The notes beneath the pieces were generated by a model. The model worked only from the letters and a program-made list of their open reading frames with translations. It had not been told where the DNA came from and did not search any database. Both the position numbers and the translations under genes were made by a program. From Elusimicrobiota bacterium (GTDB lineage: Bacteria > Elusimicrobiota > Elusimicrobia > UBA1565), in NCBI GenBank assembly GCA_016218495.1, contig JACRDU010000034.1, forward strand, positions 1 through 62,069: a DNA stretch of 62,069 bases, read 5' to 3'. Of the stretch, positions 33,548 through 40,888 are shown piece after piece; position 1 is the stretch's first letter, and each line of letters begins with the position of its first letter.

Positions 33548-33934
33548 TCAGGACCGGCTGCGGCTCAAAAGCTGGCGGATGCGGACCGAGAGCTCCTGCA
33601 GGTCGAAGGGCTTGGTCAGGTACTCGTCGGCCCCGAGCTCGAAGCCCTGGGTCTTCTCCTCGGCGGACAGGAACCTGCCCGTCATCATGATGAGGATGGC
33701 CTCGCGGGAATGCTTGCGCAGCTCCTGGCAGATCTGGAAGCCGGAGGAGTCGGGGAGCTGGATGTCCATGATGACCACGCGCGGGTTGTTCTTCTTCGCG
33801 GTAGCGATCCCATCCGTGGCCGTCCCGGCCTGCAGGCACTCGAAGCCGTCGAGCTCGAGGACCTCGGCCAGGCTCTCGCGCAGGTGCGCGTCGTCGTCGA
33901 TCACGAGAAGCTTCACGGGCGTCTCTTGGGCCAT
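33548..33934 (-). CDS. Single-domain response regulator (receiver only)
   Basis: A 128-residue receiver with no output domain, like CheY or Spo0F. It has DDD at 13-15, phosphoacceptor Asp57 in VVIMDIQLP, Thr in MMTGRF and Lys in YLTKPFD. The ATG at 33934 has an AGGAGA ribosome binding site and lies 8 bases after the preceding stop. It sits between an OmpR-like regulator and a sensor kinase on one strand, so it is a likely intermediate in a phosphorelay with the two kinases downstream. Confidence 0.92.
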   Translation of the reverse strand: MAQETPVKLLVIDDDAHLRESLAEVLELDGFECLQAGTATDGIATAKKNNPRVVIMDIQLPDSSGFQICQELRKHSREAILIMMTGRFLSAEEKTQGFELGADEYLTKPFDLQELSVRIRQLLSRSRS

Positions 33935-33942
33935 GGTCTCTC

Positions 33943-34740
33943 CTAGATCGAGCCGGGCGGGATGAGCTTGTATCCCACGCAGGGCACGGTCGTGATGAAT
34001 CGGGCCGCCTTGTCGAGCTTCTCTCGCAGGCGGCGGACATGCACGTCGACGGTGCGCGGGGAGCCGAAGTAGTTGTAGCCCCAGACGCGCTCGATGAGAT
34101 AGGGACGGCTGAGCACCCGGTTCGGGGAGCTCAGGAAGACGTAGAGCAGATCGAGCTCCTTGGAGGTCAGCGGGACGTTCTTCCCGCTGACATGGAGGGT
34201 ATAGCTCGTGAGGTTGAGCTCGATGGGCCCCATCTTCAGGACCTCTTCCTGGGGCTTGGACATCGTGCGGTGGAGCACCGCCTTGATACGCGCCACGCAC
34301 TCGGCCACGTCCTGGTCGAGGGTCAGGCACTCGTCGGCGCCGGCCTGGAAGAACAGGATCCTGGGGTTCTGCTTCACCGCCGGGGCCTGTCCCGGGCCCG
34401 TCGGGGCGTTAGGCCGCAGGGCCGGGGCTCCGAAGCCCGCCGGGAGGCGGCGGACCCCCGGGATCTCGGCCGGAGACTGCGGCTGGTGGTCGAGGAGCGC
34501 GACGATGGCCATCGCCTTGGTCGGGCCGCGCCCCCGCAGCGTCTTGACCATCTCCAGGCCGTCGGCGTCGGCGAGCTGCTGGCCGACCAGGAGGAGGTCG
34601 CAAGGCTTCTGGGCGAAGAGGACGGAGAGCTCCTTGGCCCGCTGCACGATGGTCGTCGTGTAGCCGTTGCGGCCCAGGGACTCCAGCAGGACCCCCGCCC
34701 GGTTGGGGTCCCGCATCGCGCAGGCGATGTTCAGTCTCAA
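33943..34740 (-). CDS. OmpR-family winged-helix regulator with degenerate receiver
   Basis: A 265-residue protein. The C-terminal domain (about 165-262) is a clear OmpR/PhoB winged helix: LTSKELDLLYVFLSSPNRVL, LIERVWGYNYFGSPRTVDVHVRRLREKL and TVPCVGYKLIPPG. The N-terminal 150 residues look like a receiver but lack its active site. Where the phosphoacceptor Asp should be, the sequence is DLLLVGQQLAD, and the early acidic pair is missing. A Pro/Ala/Gly-rich insert at about 95-125 breaks the fold. It is therefore probably controlled without phosphorylation. The start codon is TTG at 34740, with GAGGG upstream. Confidence 0.85.
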   Translation of the reverse strand: MRLNIACAMRDPNRAGVLLESLGRNGYTTTIVQRAKELSVLFAQKPCDLLLVGQQLADADGLEMVKTLRGRGPTKAMAIVALLDHQPQSPAEIPGVRRLPAGFGAPALRPNAPTGPGQAPAVKQNPRILFFQAGADECLTLDQDVAECVARIKAVLHRTMSKPQEEVLKMGPIELNLTSYTLHVSGKNVPLTSKELDLLYVFLSSPNRVLSRPYLIERVWGYNYFGSPRTVDVHVRRLREKLDKAARFITTVPCVGYKLIPPGSI

Positions 34741-34742
34741 GG

Positions 34743-35177
34743 TCAGCCCTCGGCTCCCTGCTCGCCGGAGTCCTCGATCTCAAGCTCGATGGCGCCGGCG
34801 TTCATCGTGCCGGCGAAGAGGTTGTAGAGGGCGGCCACGACGAGCACCAGCGCCTCCATCAGGATGGTGTAGAGCAGGGCGAAGAACAGGGTCGAAACGA
34901 GCTTCCAAGGCAGCGTGGCGCCGGAGAGCTGGGCGTTGGGGAGCACGACGAAGTTGACGACCCCGCCGAAGAAGCCCAGCGTCGCCAGGACGCCCGTCAC
35001 GGCCGGCTTGGAGGCGATGAGGACGCTGCAGCCGAGGAGGACGGCGCCGATGATGGTCAGGGCGCCCTGCCCCTTCGTGTAGCCGACCAGGGCCAGGATG
35101 AGGCCCAAGACGGCGGCCGCAATGACGATGGGGTTGGCCATCCAGAACGGGTCGATGCGTCGGACGCGGTAGCTCAT
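34743..35177 (-). CDS. Small polytopic membrane protein
   Basis: A 144-residue protein with four predicted membrane helices (about 15-35, 38-56, 60-80 and 95-120) and an acidic C-terminal tail (AIELEIEDSGEQGAEG). The ATG at 35177 has a GGAGAG ribosome binding site. It is the first gene of the phosphorelay cluster; its stop lies two bases before the TTG start of the OmpR-like gene. It could be a membrane partner for signal input. No family is recognised. Confidence 0.65.
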   Translation of the reverse strand: MSYRVRRIDPFWMANPIVIAAAVLGLILALVGYTKGQGALTIIGAVLLGCSVLIASKPAVTGVLATLGFFGGVVNFVVLPNAQLSGATLPWKLVSTLFFALLYTILMEALVLVVAALYNLFAGTMNAGAIELEIEDSGEQGAEG

Positions 35178-35225
35178 GGGCTCTCCAGGCGCGGCAGGCC
35201 TTCCGGGGCCGGCCGGCGTAGAGCA

Positions 35226-35254
35226 TATTTATCAAGAAAACGACGCCTCCGCAA
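35226..35254 (-). promoter_or_regulatory. Candidate promoter for the phosphorelay operon, TTGCGG-N17-TAAATA
   Basis: In an AT-rich patch on the minus strand, TTGCGG (35254-35249) and TAAATA (35231-35226) are 17 bases apart. The -10 match is only moderate, and GATAAA offset by two bases is an alternative. Confidence 0.35.
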
Positions 35255-35289
35255 TAGGAAAAACGCCAAAATGTCAGGATTTCTCAGCC

Positions 35290-35305
35290 CCCCGCCGCGG
35301 CGGGG
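35290..35305 (-). terminator. Hairpin at the end of the Tad operon
   Basis: The 16-base perfect palindrome CCCCGCCGCGGCGGGG directly follows the stop codon of the HAMP sensor gene. In the minus-strand RNA, U-rich sequence appears only about 20-30 bases later. Confidence 0.45.
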
Positions 35306-36436
35306 TTACCCGACCGGGCCGGCCATCGAACGCTTGGGCTCGAAGAGGATGAGGGTGCGCCGGAGCTCGCCCTCCTCCTCGAGGTGGACGGCCCGGACGT
35401 GGCAGGGCTCCTGCCGGAAGAGGGTGTCGGTCTCGACGACCTGGTTGGGCCGGTCGAGGGCCACGCCGACGAGGCGCAGCACGTCCTGCTGCTGGGAGTC
35501 GATGACGTCCAGGAGGTGCAGCCTGGTGTTGGGGTCGGGCTGGTGGGCCAGCGGGAAGTTTGTGTAGAGGACGGTGTTGTCCTCGTCGACGACGATGGCG
35601 CGGTGGCTCTTCGAGACGATGGTCATCAGGATGGACTGCCACCAGCGCTGCTCGGCCACGCCGCGCTGCTTCTCCTTGACCAGCACGTTGGCGCGCTCGG
35701 CCTTGACCTTCTGGAGGAAGGTGCCCAGCACGGTCGCCAGCTCCCCGATTTCGTCCTTGCGCCCCGTGAACTTCAATTCGAGGTTCTTGAAGGAGATGGC
35801 CTCGACGGAGTCGCGCAGGTTGTGCAGCGGGCTCAAGACGAAGTGGTGCAGGAAGAAATACAGCGGTATGCCCAGCAGGAACAGCACCCCCGCCGCCCCA
35901 AGGACATATTTATTCATCGCCTGCGCGATGACCCGGTTCACGCCCTGGCGCGAGACCTGCATGTCGACGATGCCCACCACCTCGCCGCGCACAGCCAGCG
36001 GGATGGCGATCTCGTAGAACGGCTGGTCCGGCACCGCGCGGACCTTGGGCGTCTTGGTCGTGTAGGCCTGCTCGATGGAGTTCGTGGGGATGGAGACGGC
36101 CTGCTGGAACTCCTCGAAGGACTTCCCGATGAGGGCCGGGTCCTTGAACCAGCGCACCTCGCCGTAGCGGTTCAGGTACACGAGCGACGCCACCCGCTCG
36201 TCCTTGGCCAGGGCGTTGGAGACCACGTCGAACTCGTCGAGGGTGATGGCGGACTGCCGCGTCGAGAGGCCCTTGATCAGCTGGAAGGCGTGGACCTTCA
36301 CCAGGTCGATGGCCTGCTGCTTGAGCTTCTCGTCGAAGGTCCACTTGAAGAGGTTGTAGTAGAAGATGCCGCCCAGGAACATCACGTAGACGCCGATGCA
36401 CAGGTACCACAGGAACCACTTCATGGCGAGCTTCAT
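35306..36436 (-). CDS. Membrane sensor with HAMP and PAS-like segment but no kinase or cyclase output
   Basis: A 376-residue protein. Transmembrane helix 1 is at about 7-27 (FLWYLCIGVYVMFLGGIFYY). A periplasmic Cache-like region of about 150 residues follows (SLVYLNRYGEVRWFKDP, FYEIAIPLAVRGEVVGIVDM). Helix 2 is at about 187-207 and HAMP at about 208-258 (SPLHNLRDSVEAISFKNLE, DEIGELATVLGTFL). The C-terminal 110 residues (SHRAIVVDEDNTVLYTNFPL, EEGELRRTLILFEPKR) look like a PAS domain. There is no HisKA, GGDEF or MCP domain. The ATGA overlap with the upstream TPR gene makes it the last gene of the Tad operon. It may signal through protein contacts. Confidence 0.78.
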   Translation of the reverse strand: MKLAMKWFLWYLCIGVYVMFLGGIFYYNLFKWTFDEKLKQQAIDLVKVHAFQLIKGLSTRQSAITLDEFDVVSNALAKDERVASLVYLNRYGEVRWFKDPALIGKSFEEFQQAVSIPTNSIEQAYTTKTPKVRAVPDQPFYEIAIPLAVRGEVVGIVDMQVSRQGVNRVIAQAMNKYVLGAAGVLFLLGIPLYFFLHHFVLSPLHNLRDSVEAISFKNLELKFTGRKDEIGELATVLGTFLQKVKAERANVLVKEKQRGVAEQRWWQSILMTIVSKSHRAIVVDEDNTVLYTNFPLAHQPDPNTRLHLLDVIDSQQQDVLRLVGVALDRPNQVVETDTLFRQEPCHVRAVHLEEEGELRRTLILFEPKRSMAGPVG

Positions 36437-37116
36437 TGCCCGCCCCCGTAGGAGGAATCCACGCGCGCCAGGCCCGTGGAACAGTCGGAGTTGTCGGAAT
36501 CGAACTTCTTGCAGAGCAGCCACTCGTCGCGCGCCGCCGATATGTCGCCCTTCTGGAAGGCCTTGATGCCCTCGTTCCAGTGCATGACGGCGCGCCGCTT
36601 GTCCTCCTCCGAAGGGGGGGCGGGGAGACCCGCGACGGGACCGCCCGGCGCGGGCGCCGCGGCGCGGGAACCGTCGCTGAGCGCGGCATAGAGCTTGACC
36701 CCTGGGCCGCAGGCCGGGTTGGCGAAATCCAACGCCAGGCAATGCCGGAAAGCCGCCAGCGCCTCGGCGGTCTCGCCGCGCTCGGCATGCTCGAGCCCCG
36801 TCTTGGCGTACTTCTCGGCCAGTTCGGCCGCGGACGGGCGCCGTCCGGCGTCGGCCGGCTGGAACCGCGTCCAGGAGCGGTTGATGCGGGACGCCATCGC
36901 CTGCCCCGTCGAGCACGCCTCATCCGCGGGCCGCGACGCCAGACAGGCCTTGAAGGCCGCCTCGGCCCCTCCGAAATCCTCGGCCGCCGCGGCCGCGACG
37001 CCCTTCTTCCACTCGCGCCGCGCGGCCCAGCGCGCCGGCACGGACCACAGCATAGCCGCGACGGCGGCCGAGGCCGCCGTCAGCACCAGCACGGCCCGGC
37101 GTTTGCGCCGGCTCAC
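36433..37116 (-). CDS. Single-pass membrane TPR-like protein of the Tad operon
   Basis: A 227-residue protein starting at GTG 37116, which forms a GTGA junction with the upstream TPR gene. An N-terminal anchor (AVLVLTAASAAVAAMLWSVP) precedes helical repeats (AEDFGGAEAAFKACLASRPAD, GETAEALAAFRHCLALDFAN) and a Pro/Ala linker. The C-terminal 58 residues (EEDKRRAVMHWNEGIKAF..DEWLLCKKFDSDN..YGGG) are closely similar to the end of the neighbouring 450-residue protein. Cys residues recur once per repeat. Its role in pilus assembly is inferred only from the operon. Confidence 0.75.
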   Translation of the reverse strand: MSRRKRRAVLVLTAASAAVAAMLWSVPARWAARREWKKGVAAAAAEDFGGAEAAFKACLASRPADEACSTGQAMASRINRSWTRFQPADAGRRPSAAELAEKYAKTGLEHAERGETAEALAAFRHCLALDFANPACGPGVKLYAALSDGSRAAAPAPGGPVAGLPAPPSEEDKRRAVMHWNEGIKAFQKGDISAARDEWLLCKKFDSDNSDCSTGLARVDSSYGGGQ

Positions 37117-38465
37117 ATGCCACCGCCGTAGGCGCTGTCGATGCGGCGCAGGCCCTCGACGCACTCGGTGTTGCTCGGGTCGAACTTCTTACAGAGCAGC
37201 CACTCGTCGCGCGCCTTCGCCGGGTCGTTCTTCTGGAAGTACTTGATGCCCTCGTTCCAATGCTTGATGGCCCGCTTCTTGTCGTCCTCGGTCGGGCCGG
37301 TGGGGGCGGTCTGGGCGGGCGCGGGCTCGGTGGCGTCCATGGTCTTGGCGGCCTCTTCGGCCTCCTTCTTCTGGCGCTCCTCCTCCTCCCGCTTGAGGCG
37401 CTCCTCCTCCTGCTGCTTGCGCTCCTCCTCCTCCCGCTTGCGCTCCTCGGCCTGGCGCTTCGCCTCCGCCTCGCGGCGCATCTGGTCGCGGGCGCGCGCC
37501 ACCAGGACGTTGGCGCGGCGCGGGTCGTAGCCGTACTCGACGGACTTGTTCCACTCCTTGATGGCGGAGGTGTACTTGCGGTCCCGGTAGAAGGTGCGGC
37601 CCTGGGCGACGTGCTGCTTGGCTATCTCGAGACGGATCTCCGAGATGAGCTTCGTCGCCTTCTCCTCGCCCGGCTCGATGGTCAGGATCTCGTCGAGGAG
37701 CTTCAGGGCGGCCACGGTTTCGCCCTGGCCGTAGAGGTTCAGGGCGCGCTGCAGCTTCTCGTTGGCCTCGGAGCGGCGCAGCTCCGCCTCGGCCTTGGAG
37801 ATGGCCGCGACGAGCCGCGGGTACTTCGGATTGAGCAGCAGGGCCGCGTACCACTGGTCGAGCGAGTCGCGCAGGCGGTGCTGGCGGTAGGCCGTCTGGC
37901 CGCGCCGGTAGTGCTCGTCGGCCAGCTCGCCGCGCACCTTCTTGAGCCAGTAGCGGGCCTTCAGGTTCCCGGGGGCCAGCTTGACGACCTCCTCCCAGCG
38001 CTGGGACGCCTCGACCAGACGGCCCTGGCGGTAGAGCGCCAACCCCTCCTCGAAGCGGTCCTCGACGAGCTTGCGCTCGGAGAGCATCGGGGCCGAGGAG
38101 CCGTCGAGCTCGGTGGCGGCGCGATGCAGGATCGACGCGTCCTGGAAGGACGGGTCCATCTGGAGGATCTTGTTGGTCAGGTCGCGCGCGCCGTCGAAGT
38201 CGCCCTGGCGGTACATCGCGTAGGCGTTCTCGTAGATGGTCCGCAGCAACTTGTCGGACAGGCGCGACTTCTCGAGCTGTATCGTATAGAGGTACTTGGT
38301 CTTGGCCTGGCCCGAACCCAGCGGCCCCAGCTGGGTCTTGGAGAAATCCAGGAACAGGCTCTCCATCGTCGGCCGCTTGTCGGCGGCCGGGGGCTCCACC
38401 TCCTTGGCCGCGGCCGCGGAGGCCGCCGTCAGGGCGCCGAGCAGGAGCAGGAGCCGGGGAGTCAT
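37113..38465 (-). CDS. Exported TPR protein of the Tad operon
   Basis: A 450-residue protein with a signal peptide (PRLLLLLGALTAASAAAA). Five or six TPR-like units span about 75-320 (AYAMYRQGDFDGARDLTNKI, GLALYRQGRLVEASQRWEEV, GRTFYRDRKYTSAIKEWNKS). A highly charged segment of about 55 residues made of Glu, Arg, Lys and Gln repeats (about 325-380) follows, then a Thr/Pro linker. The last 58 residues resemble those of the next gene. It starts one base after the tadC stop. TPR proteins such as TadD assist Tad secretins and pilins; this one may fill that role, but it is not a typical TadD. Confidence 0.8.
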   Translation of the reverse strand: MTPRLLLLLGALTAASAAAAKEVEPPAADKRPTMESLFLDFSKTQLGPLGSGQAKTKYLYTIQLEKSRLSDKLLRTIYENAYAMYRQGDFDGARDLTNKILQMDPSFQDASILHRAATELDGSSAPMLSERKLVEDRFEEGLALYRQGRLVEASQRWEEVVKLAPGNLKARYWLKKVRGELADEHYRRGQTAYRQHRLRDSLDQWYAALLLNPKYPRLVAAISKAEAELRRSEANEKLQRALNLYGQGETVAALKLLDEILTIEPGEEKATKLISEIRLEIAKQHVAQGRTFYRDRKYTSAIKEWNKSVEYGYDPRRANVLVARARDQMRREAEAKRQAEERKREEEERKQQEEERLKREEEERQKKEAEEAAKTMDATEPAPAQTAPTGPTEDDKKRAIKHWNEGIKYFQKNDPAKARDEWLLCKKFDPSNTECVEGLRRIDSAYGGGM

Positions 38466-38466
38466 C

Positions 38467-39363
38467 TCAGAACCCCAGCCCTCCGCTCTGGAAGACGTTC
38501 TTCATCATCGGGGCGAGCATCAGGATGAAGACCGTGGGGAAGATGAAGAAGAAGATGGGGATGAGCATCTTCGTCGCCGCCTGGGCGGCCGCCTTCTCGG
38601 CCGAGTTCAGGCGCCGGAAGCGCATGTCGGCGGCGAAATTCCTCATCAGCTCGACGAGGCTGGTTCCCAGCTCGTCGGACTGGATGATGAGGCCCACGAA
38701 GGAGCGGATGTCCTGCAGGCCCGTGCGCATCGCCAGGCGCCGCAGGGCGTCGCGGCGGGAGTACCCGAGGGCGATCTCGTTGATGGTCTTCTCGAACTCG
38801 ATCTCGAGCTCGGTGCGCTTCACGGCGGTCTTGATGATGCGCTCGAAGGCCTGCATGTAGTCGAGGCCGGACTCGATGGTCAAGGCGGCCAGGTCGACGA
38901 GCGAGGGGAAGTTCCGGATGATCTCCCGCTGGCGCTCCTCGATGCGCCCCTTGAAGAACATGTCGGGCATGAAGAACCCCGGCAGGGAGACGGCCAGCCC
39001 CAGCTGCCAGCTCTCGGACATGAAGTAGACGAAGCCGCCCAGCATGGCGGCCGCGATTTCCTTCATGTGGAGGATGTTGAGGGGCGTGGGCTTGTTCGGC
39101 TTGCCGAGCAGCATGTGCAGGGTCTCGAGGCGGTCCCCGAGGCGCAGGTTGTGGACCAGGAAGATGTCGAGCCGGTCGACCAGGCCCCCGTTGGGGTTCA
39201 GGGACTCCCAGGGGGAAATCTCGCCGCCCGGGCCCTTCACCGCCAGGCGGGCCAGCGAGTTGACGTCCTCGACGGGGGGCTGGATGATCCGCATGACCGC
39301 GGTGAAGGCGGCCATCGATCCCAGCATCCCGATGATGTAGAGGAATATCTGAGTGCCGTTCAT
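38467..39363 (-). CDS. tadC: Tad pilus inner-membrane platform protein TadC
   Basis: A 298-residue type II secretion F-family membrane protein. It has an N-terminal helix (LYIIGMLGSMAAFTAV), a central pair of helices around 105-140, the cytoplasmic T2SF helical domain (RNFPSLVDLAALTIESGLDYMQAFERI, then LRRLAMRTGLQDIRSFVGLIIQS) and a C-terminal helix (MLIPIFFFIFPTVFILML). With TadB it should form the inner-membrane platform through which the CpaF ATPase drives Flp pilin assembly. It starts 4 bases after the tadB stop. Confidence 0.9.
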   Translation of the reverse strand: MNGTQIFLYIIGMLGSMAAFTAVMRIIQPPVEDVNSLARLAVKGPGGEISPWESLNPNGGLVDRLDIFLVHNLRLGDRLETLHMLLGKPNKPTPLNILHMKEIAAAMLGGFVYFMSESWQLGLAVSLPGFFMPDMFFKGRIEERQREIIRNFPSLVDLAALTIESGLDYMQAFERIIKTAVKRTELEIEFEKTINEIALGYSRRDALRRLAMRTGLQDIRSFVGLIIQSDELGTSLVELMRNFAADMRFRRLNSAEKAAAQAATKMLIPIFFFIFPTVFILMLAPMMKNVFQSGGLGF

Positions 39364-39367
39364 GGGG

Positions 39368-40888
39368 TCACACCTGGATGTCCGCGAGCTTGCGGACGAT
39401 GCCCATCCCGATGGTCATCCAGAAGGCGCAGAACACCACGGTCAGGATTCCCAACGGCGTGAAGTAGTAGGCCGCCATCACTTCCGGCTGGAACAGCCAC
39501 ATCAGGACCAGCATCGCCCACGGCATGAAGCCAACGACGACGGACTGGATGCGCTGCTGGGCGGTGAGGGCCTGCGCCTTCTCCTCCAGGCGGCCCTCGT
39601 CGCGGATGTTCTCGACGATGCGGTCGAAGATCTTCGTGAGGTTGCCGCCGACGCTGCGCTGGATGATGACGGCCTTGATCATGTAAGACAGCAGGCGCGA
39701 GGCGATGCGCTCCTCCATCCCCTGGAGGGCCTTCTCGAAGGAGGTCCCCAGCGAATAGTTCTTGAGCACCAGGCCGAACTCCTCGGAGATCGGCGGCACC
39801 AGGTCGCGCTGGACCAACTCGAAGCCCTGCACGATGTCGAGGCCGGATTTGAGCGCGTTCGACATCAGGATCATGCCGTCCATCAGCTGGGCCTCGACGC
39901 GCTTGCCGCGCCGGTAGCGCACATAGTTGAGGATCCACTCCGGCAGCCGGGCCCCCACGAAGACCCCGGCCACGGTCAGCAGGAGGAAGCCCCAGATGTT
40001 CAGGGTCAGGATGCCGAGCAGGAAGCCCGCCACGATGGGGCCGAACACCATGTACTCCACCTTCACGGTGACGAACTGGCGGTTGAAGTCCTGCGCCCAG
40101 TTCTTGGACTTCTCGACGCGCTCGTCCACCTTGGACCAGAGCCATGCGGAATTGAGCGAGCCATAGGCCCAGGCCGCGACGAACAGCAGGGCCACGCCGA
40201 TGATCTTCATGAGCATCGGGGCCGCCGCCGCCGTCTGATCCTTCTTCTCCATCGGCGGCTCATAGCCGCGGGGCGCGCGGTTGAGGACCTGGAAGGACTG
40301 CTGGGTCAGGGACGCCACGGCCATCACCGACTGGACGTAGAGCTCGGGGTTCTGCGAGGTCAGGGCGTCGAGGACCGAGTCCATCTCGCGCAAGATGAGC
40401 TCGAAGTTCGCGATGACGGCCCGGCCGCGCCCGCCGAGGGAGTCCCCGAGCCGGGCCCGGTAAAGGCGGTCGAGCGCCATCTGGAAGCGCACGCGGCTGT
40501 CCTCGTAGTCCTTGATGAGGACGTAGGGCGGCGTGAGGCTGCCGTTGAACTCGGCCGGGAAGGTCTTGCGCGTGTGCTCGAAGAACTCGTAGAGGACCGA
40601 GACGGGCGCCTGCCAGAGCTGGGCCTCGTTGAGCACGCCCTCCTCGGGGTCCTGCCAGACCGGCCGCTTCAGCATCCCGGGCAGGACCTCCTCGACCCAA
40701 GCCGGCGGCTTCAGGTCCGCGGTCCGCTCGACCTTGAAGTAATGGTAGAAGTACTGCGCGCGCGCCTCGGCCCCGGCGGTGGGGTCGATGATGGCGTGGA
40801 TCTGTTCGCGGGAGAACCCCTGCGCCGCGGCTCCCGCGGCCAGTGCGGCGACCAAGCCCAGGCTCAACGACATCGTTCGCGCGGTCAT
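39368..40888 (-). CDS. tadB: Tad pilus platform protein TadB with extra N-terminal exported domain
   Basis: A 506-residue protein. The C-terminal 280 residues are a standard TadB/T2SF module: MDGMILMSNALKSGLDIVQGFELV, LGTSFEKALQGMEERI, SVGGNLTKIFDRIVENIRDE and a final pair of helices. Ahead of it lies a signal-peptide-like start (MSLSLGLVAALAAGAAAQG). A predicted soluble region of about 190 residues (FSREQIHAIIDPTAGAEARA to RAPRGYEPPMEK) follows, then the first membrane helix. Usual TadB proteins are about 300-330 residues and lack this part. The ATG at 40888 overlaps the stop of the CpaE-CpaF gene (ATGA). Confidence 0.85.
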   Translation of the reverse strand: MTARTMSLSLGLVAALAAGAAAQGFSREQIHAIIDPTAGAEARAQYFYHYFKVERTADLKPPAWVEEVLPGMLKRPVWQDPEEGVLNEAQLWQAPVSVLYEFFEHTRKTFPAEFNGSLTPPYVLIKDYEDSRVRFQMALDRLYRARLGDSLGGRGRAVIANFELILREMDSVLDALTSQNPELYVQSVMAVASLTQQSFQVLNRAPRGYEPPMEKKDQTAAAAPMLMKIIGVALLFVAAWAYGSLNSAWLWSKVDERVEKSKNWAQDFNRQFVTVKVEYMVFGPIVAGFLLGILTLNIWGFLLLTVAGVFVGARLPEWILNYVRYRRGKRVEAQLMDGMILMSNALKSGLDIVQGFELVQRDLVPPISEEFGLVLKNYSLGTSFEKALQGMEERIASRLLSYMIKAVIIQRSVGGNLTKIFDRIVENIRDEGRLEEKAQALTAQQRIQSVVVGFMPWAMLVLMWLFQPEVMAAYYFTPLGILTVVFCAFWMTIGMGIVRKLADIQV

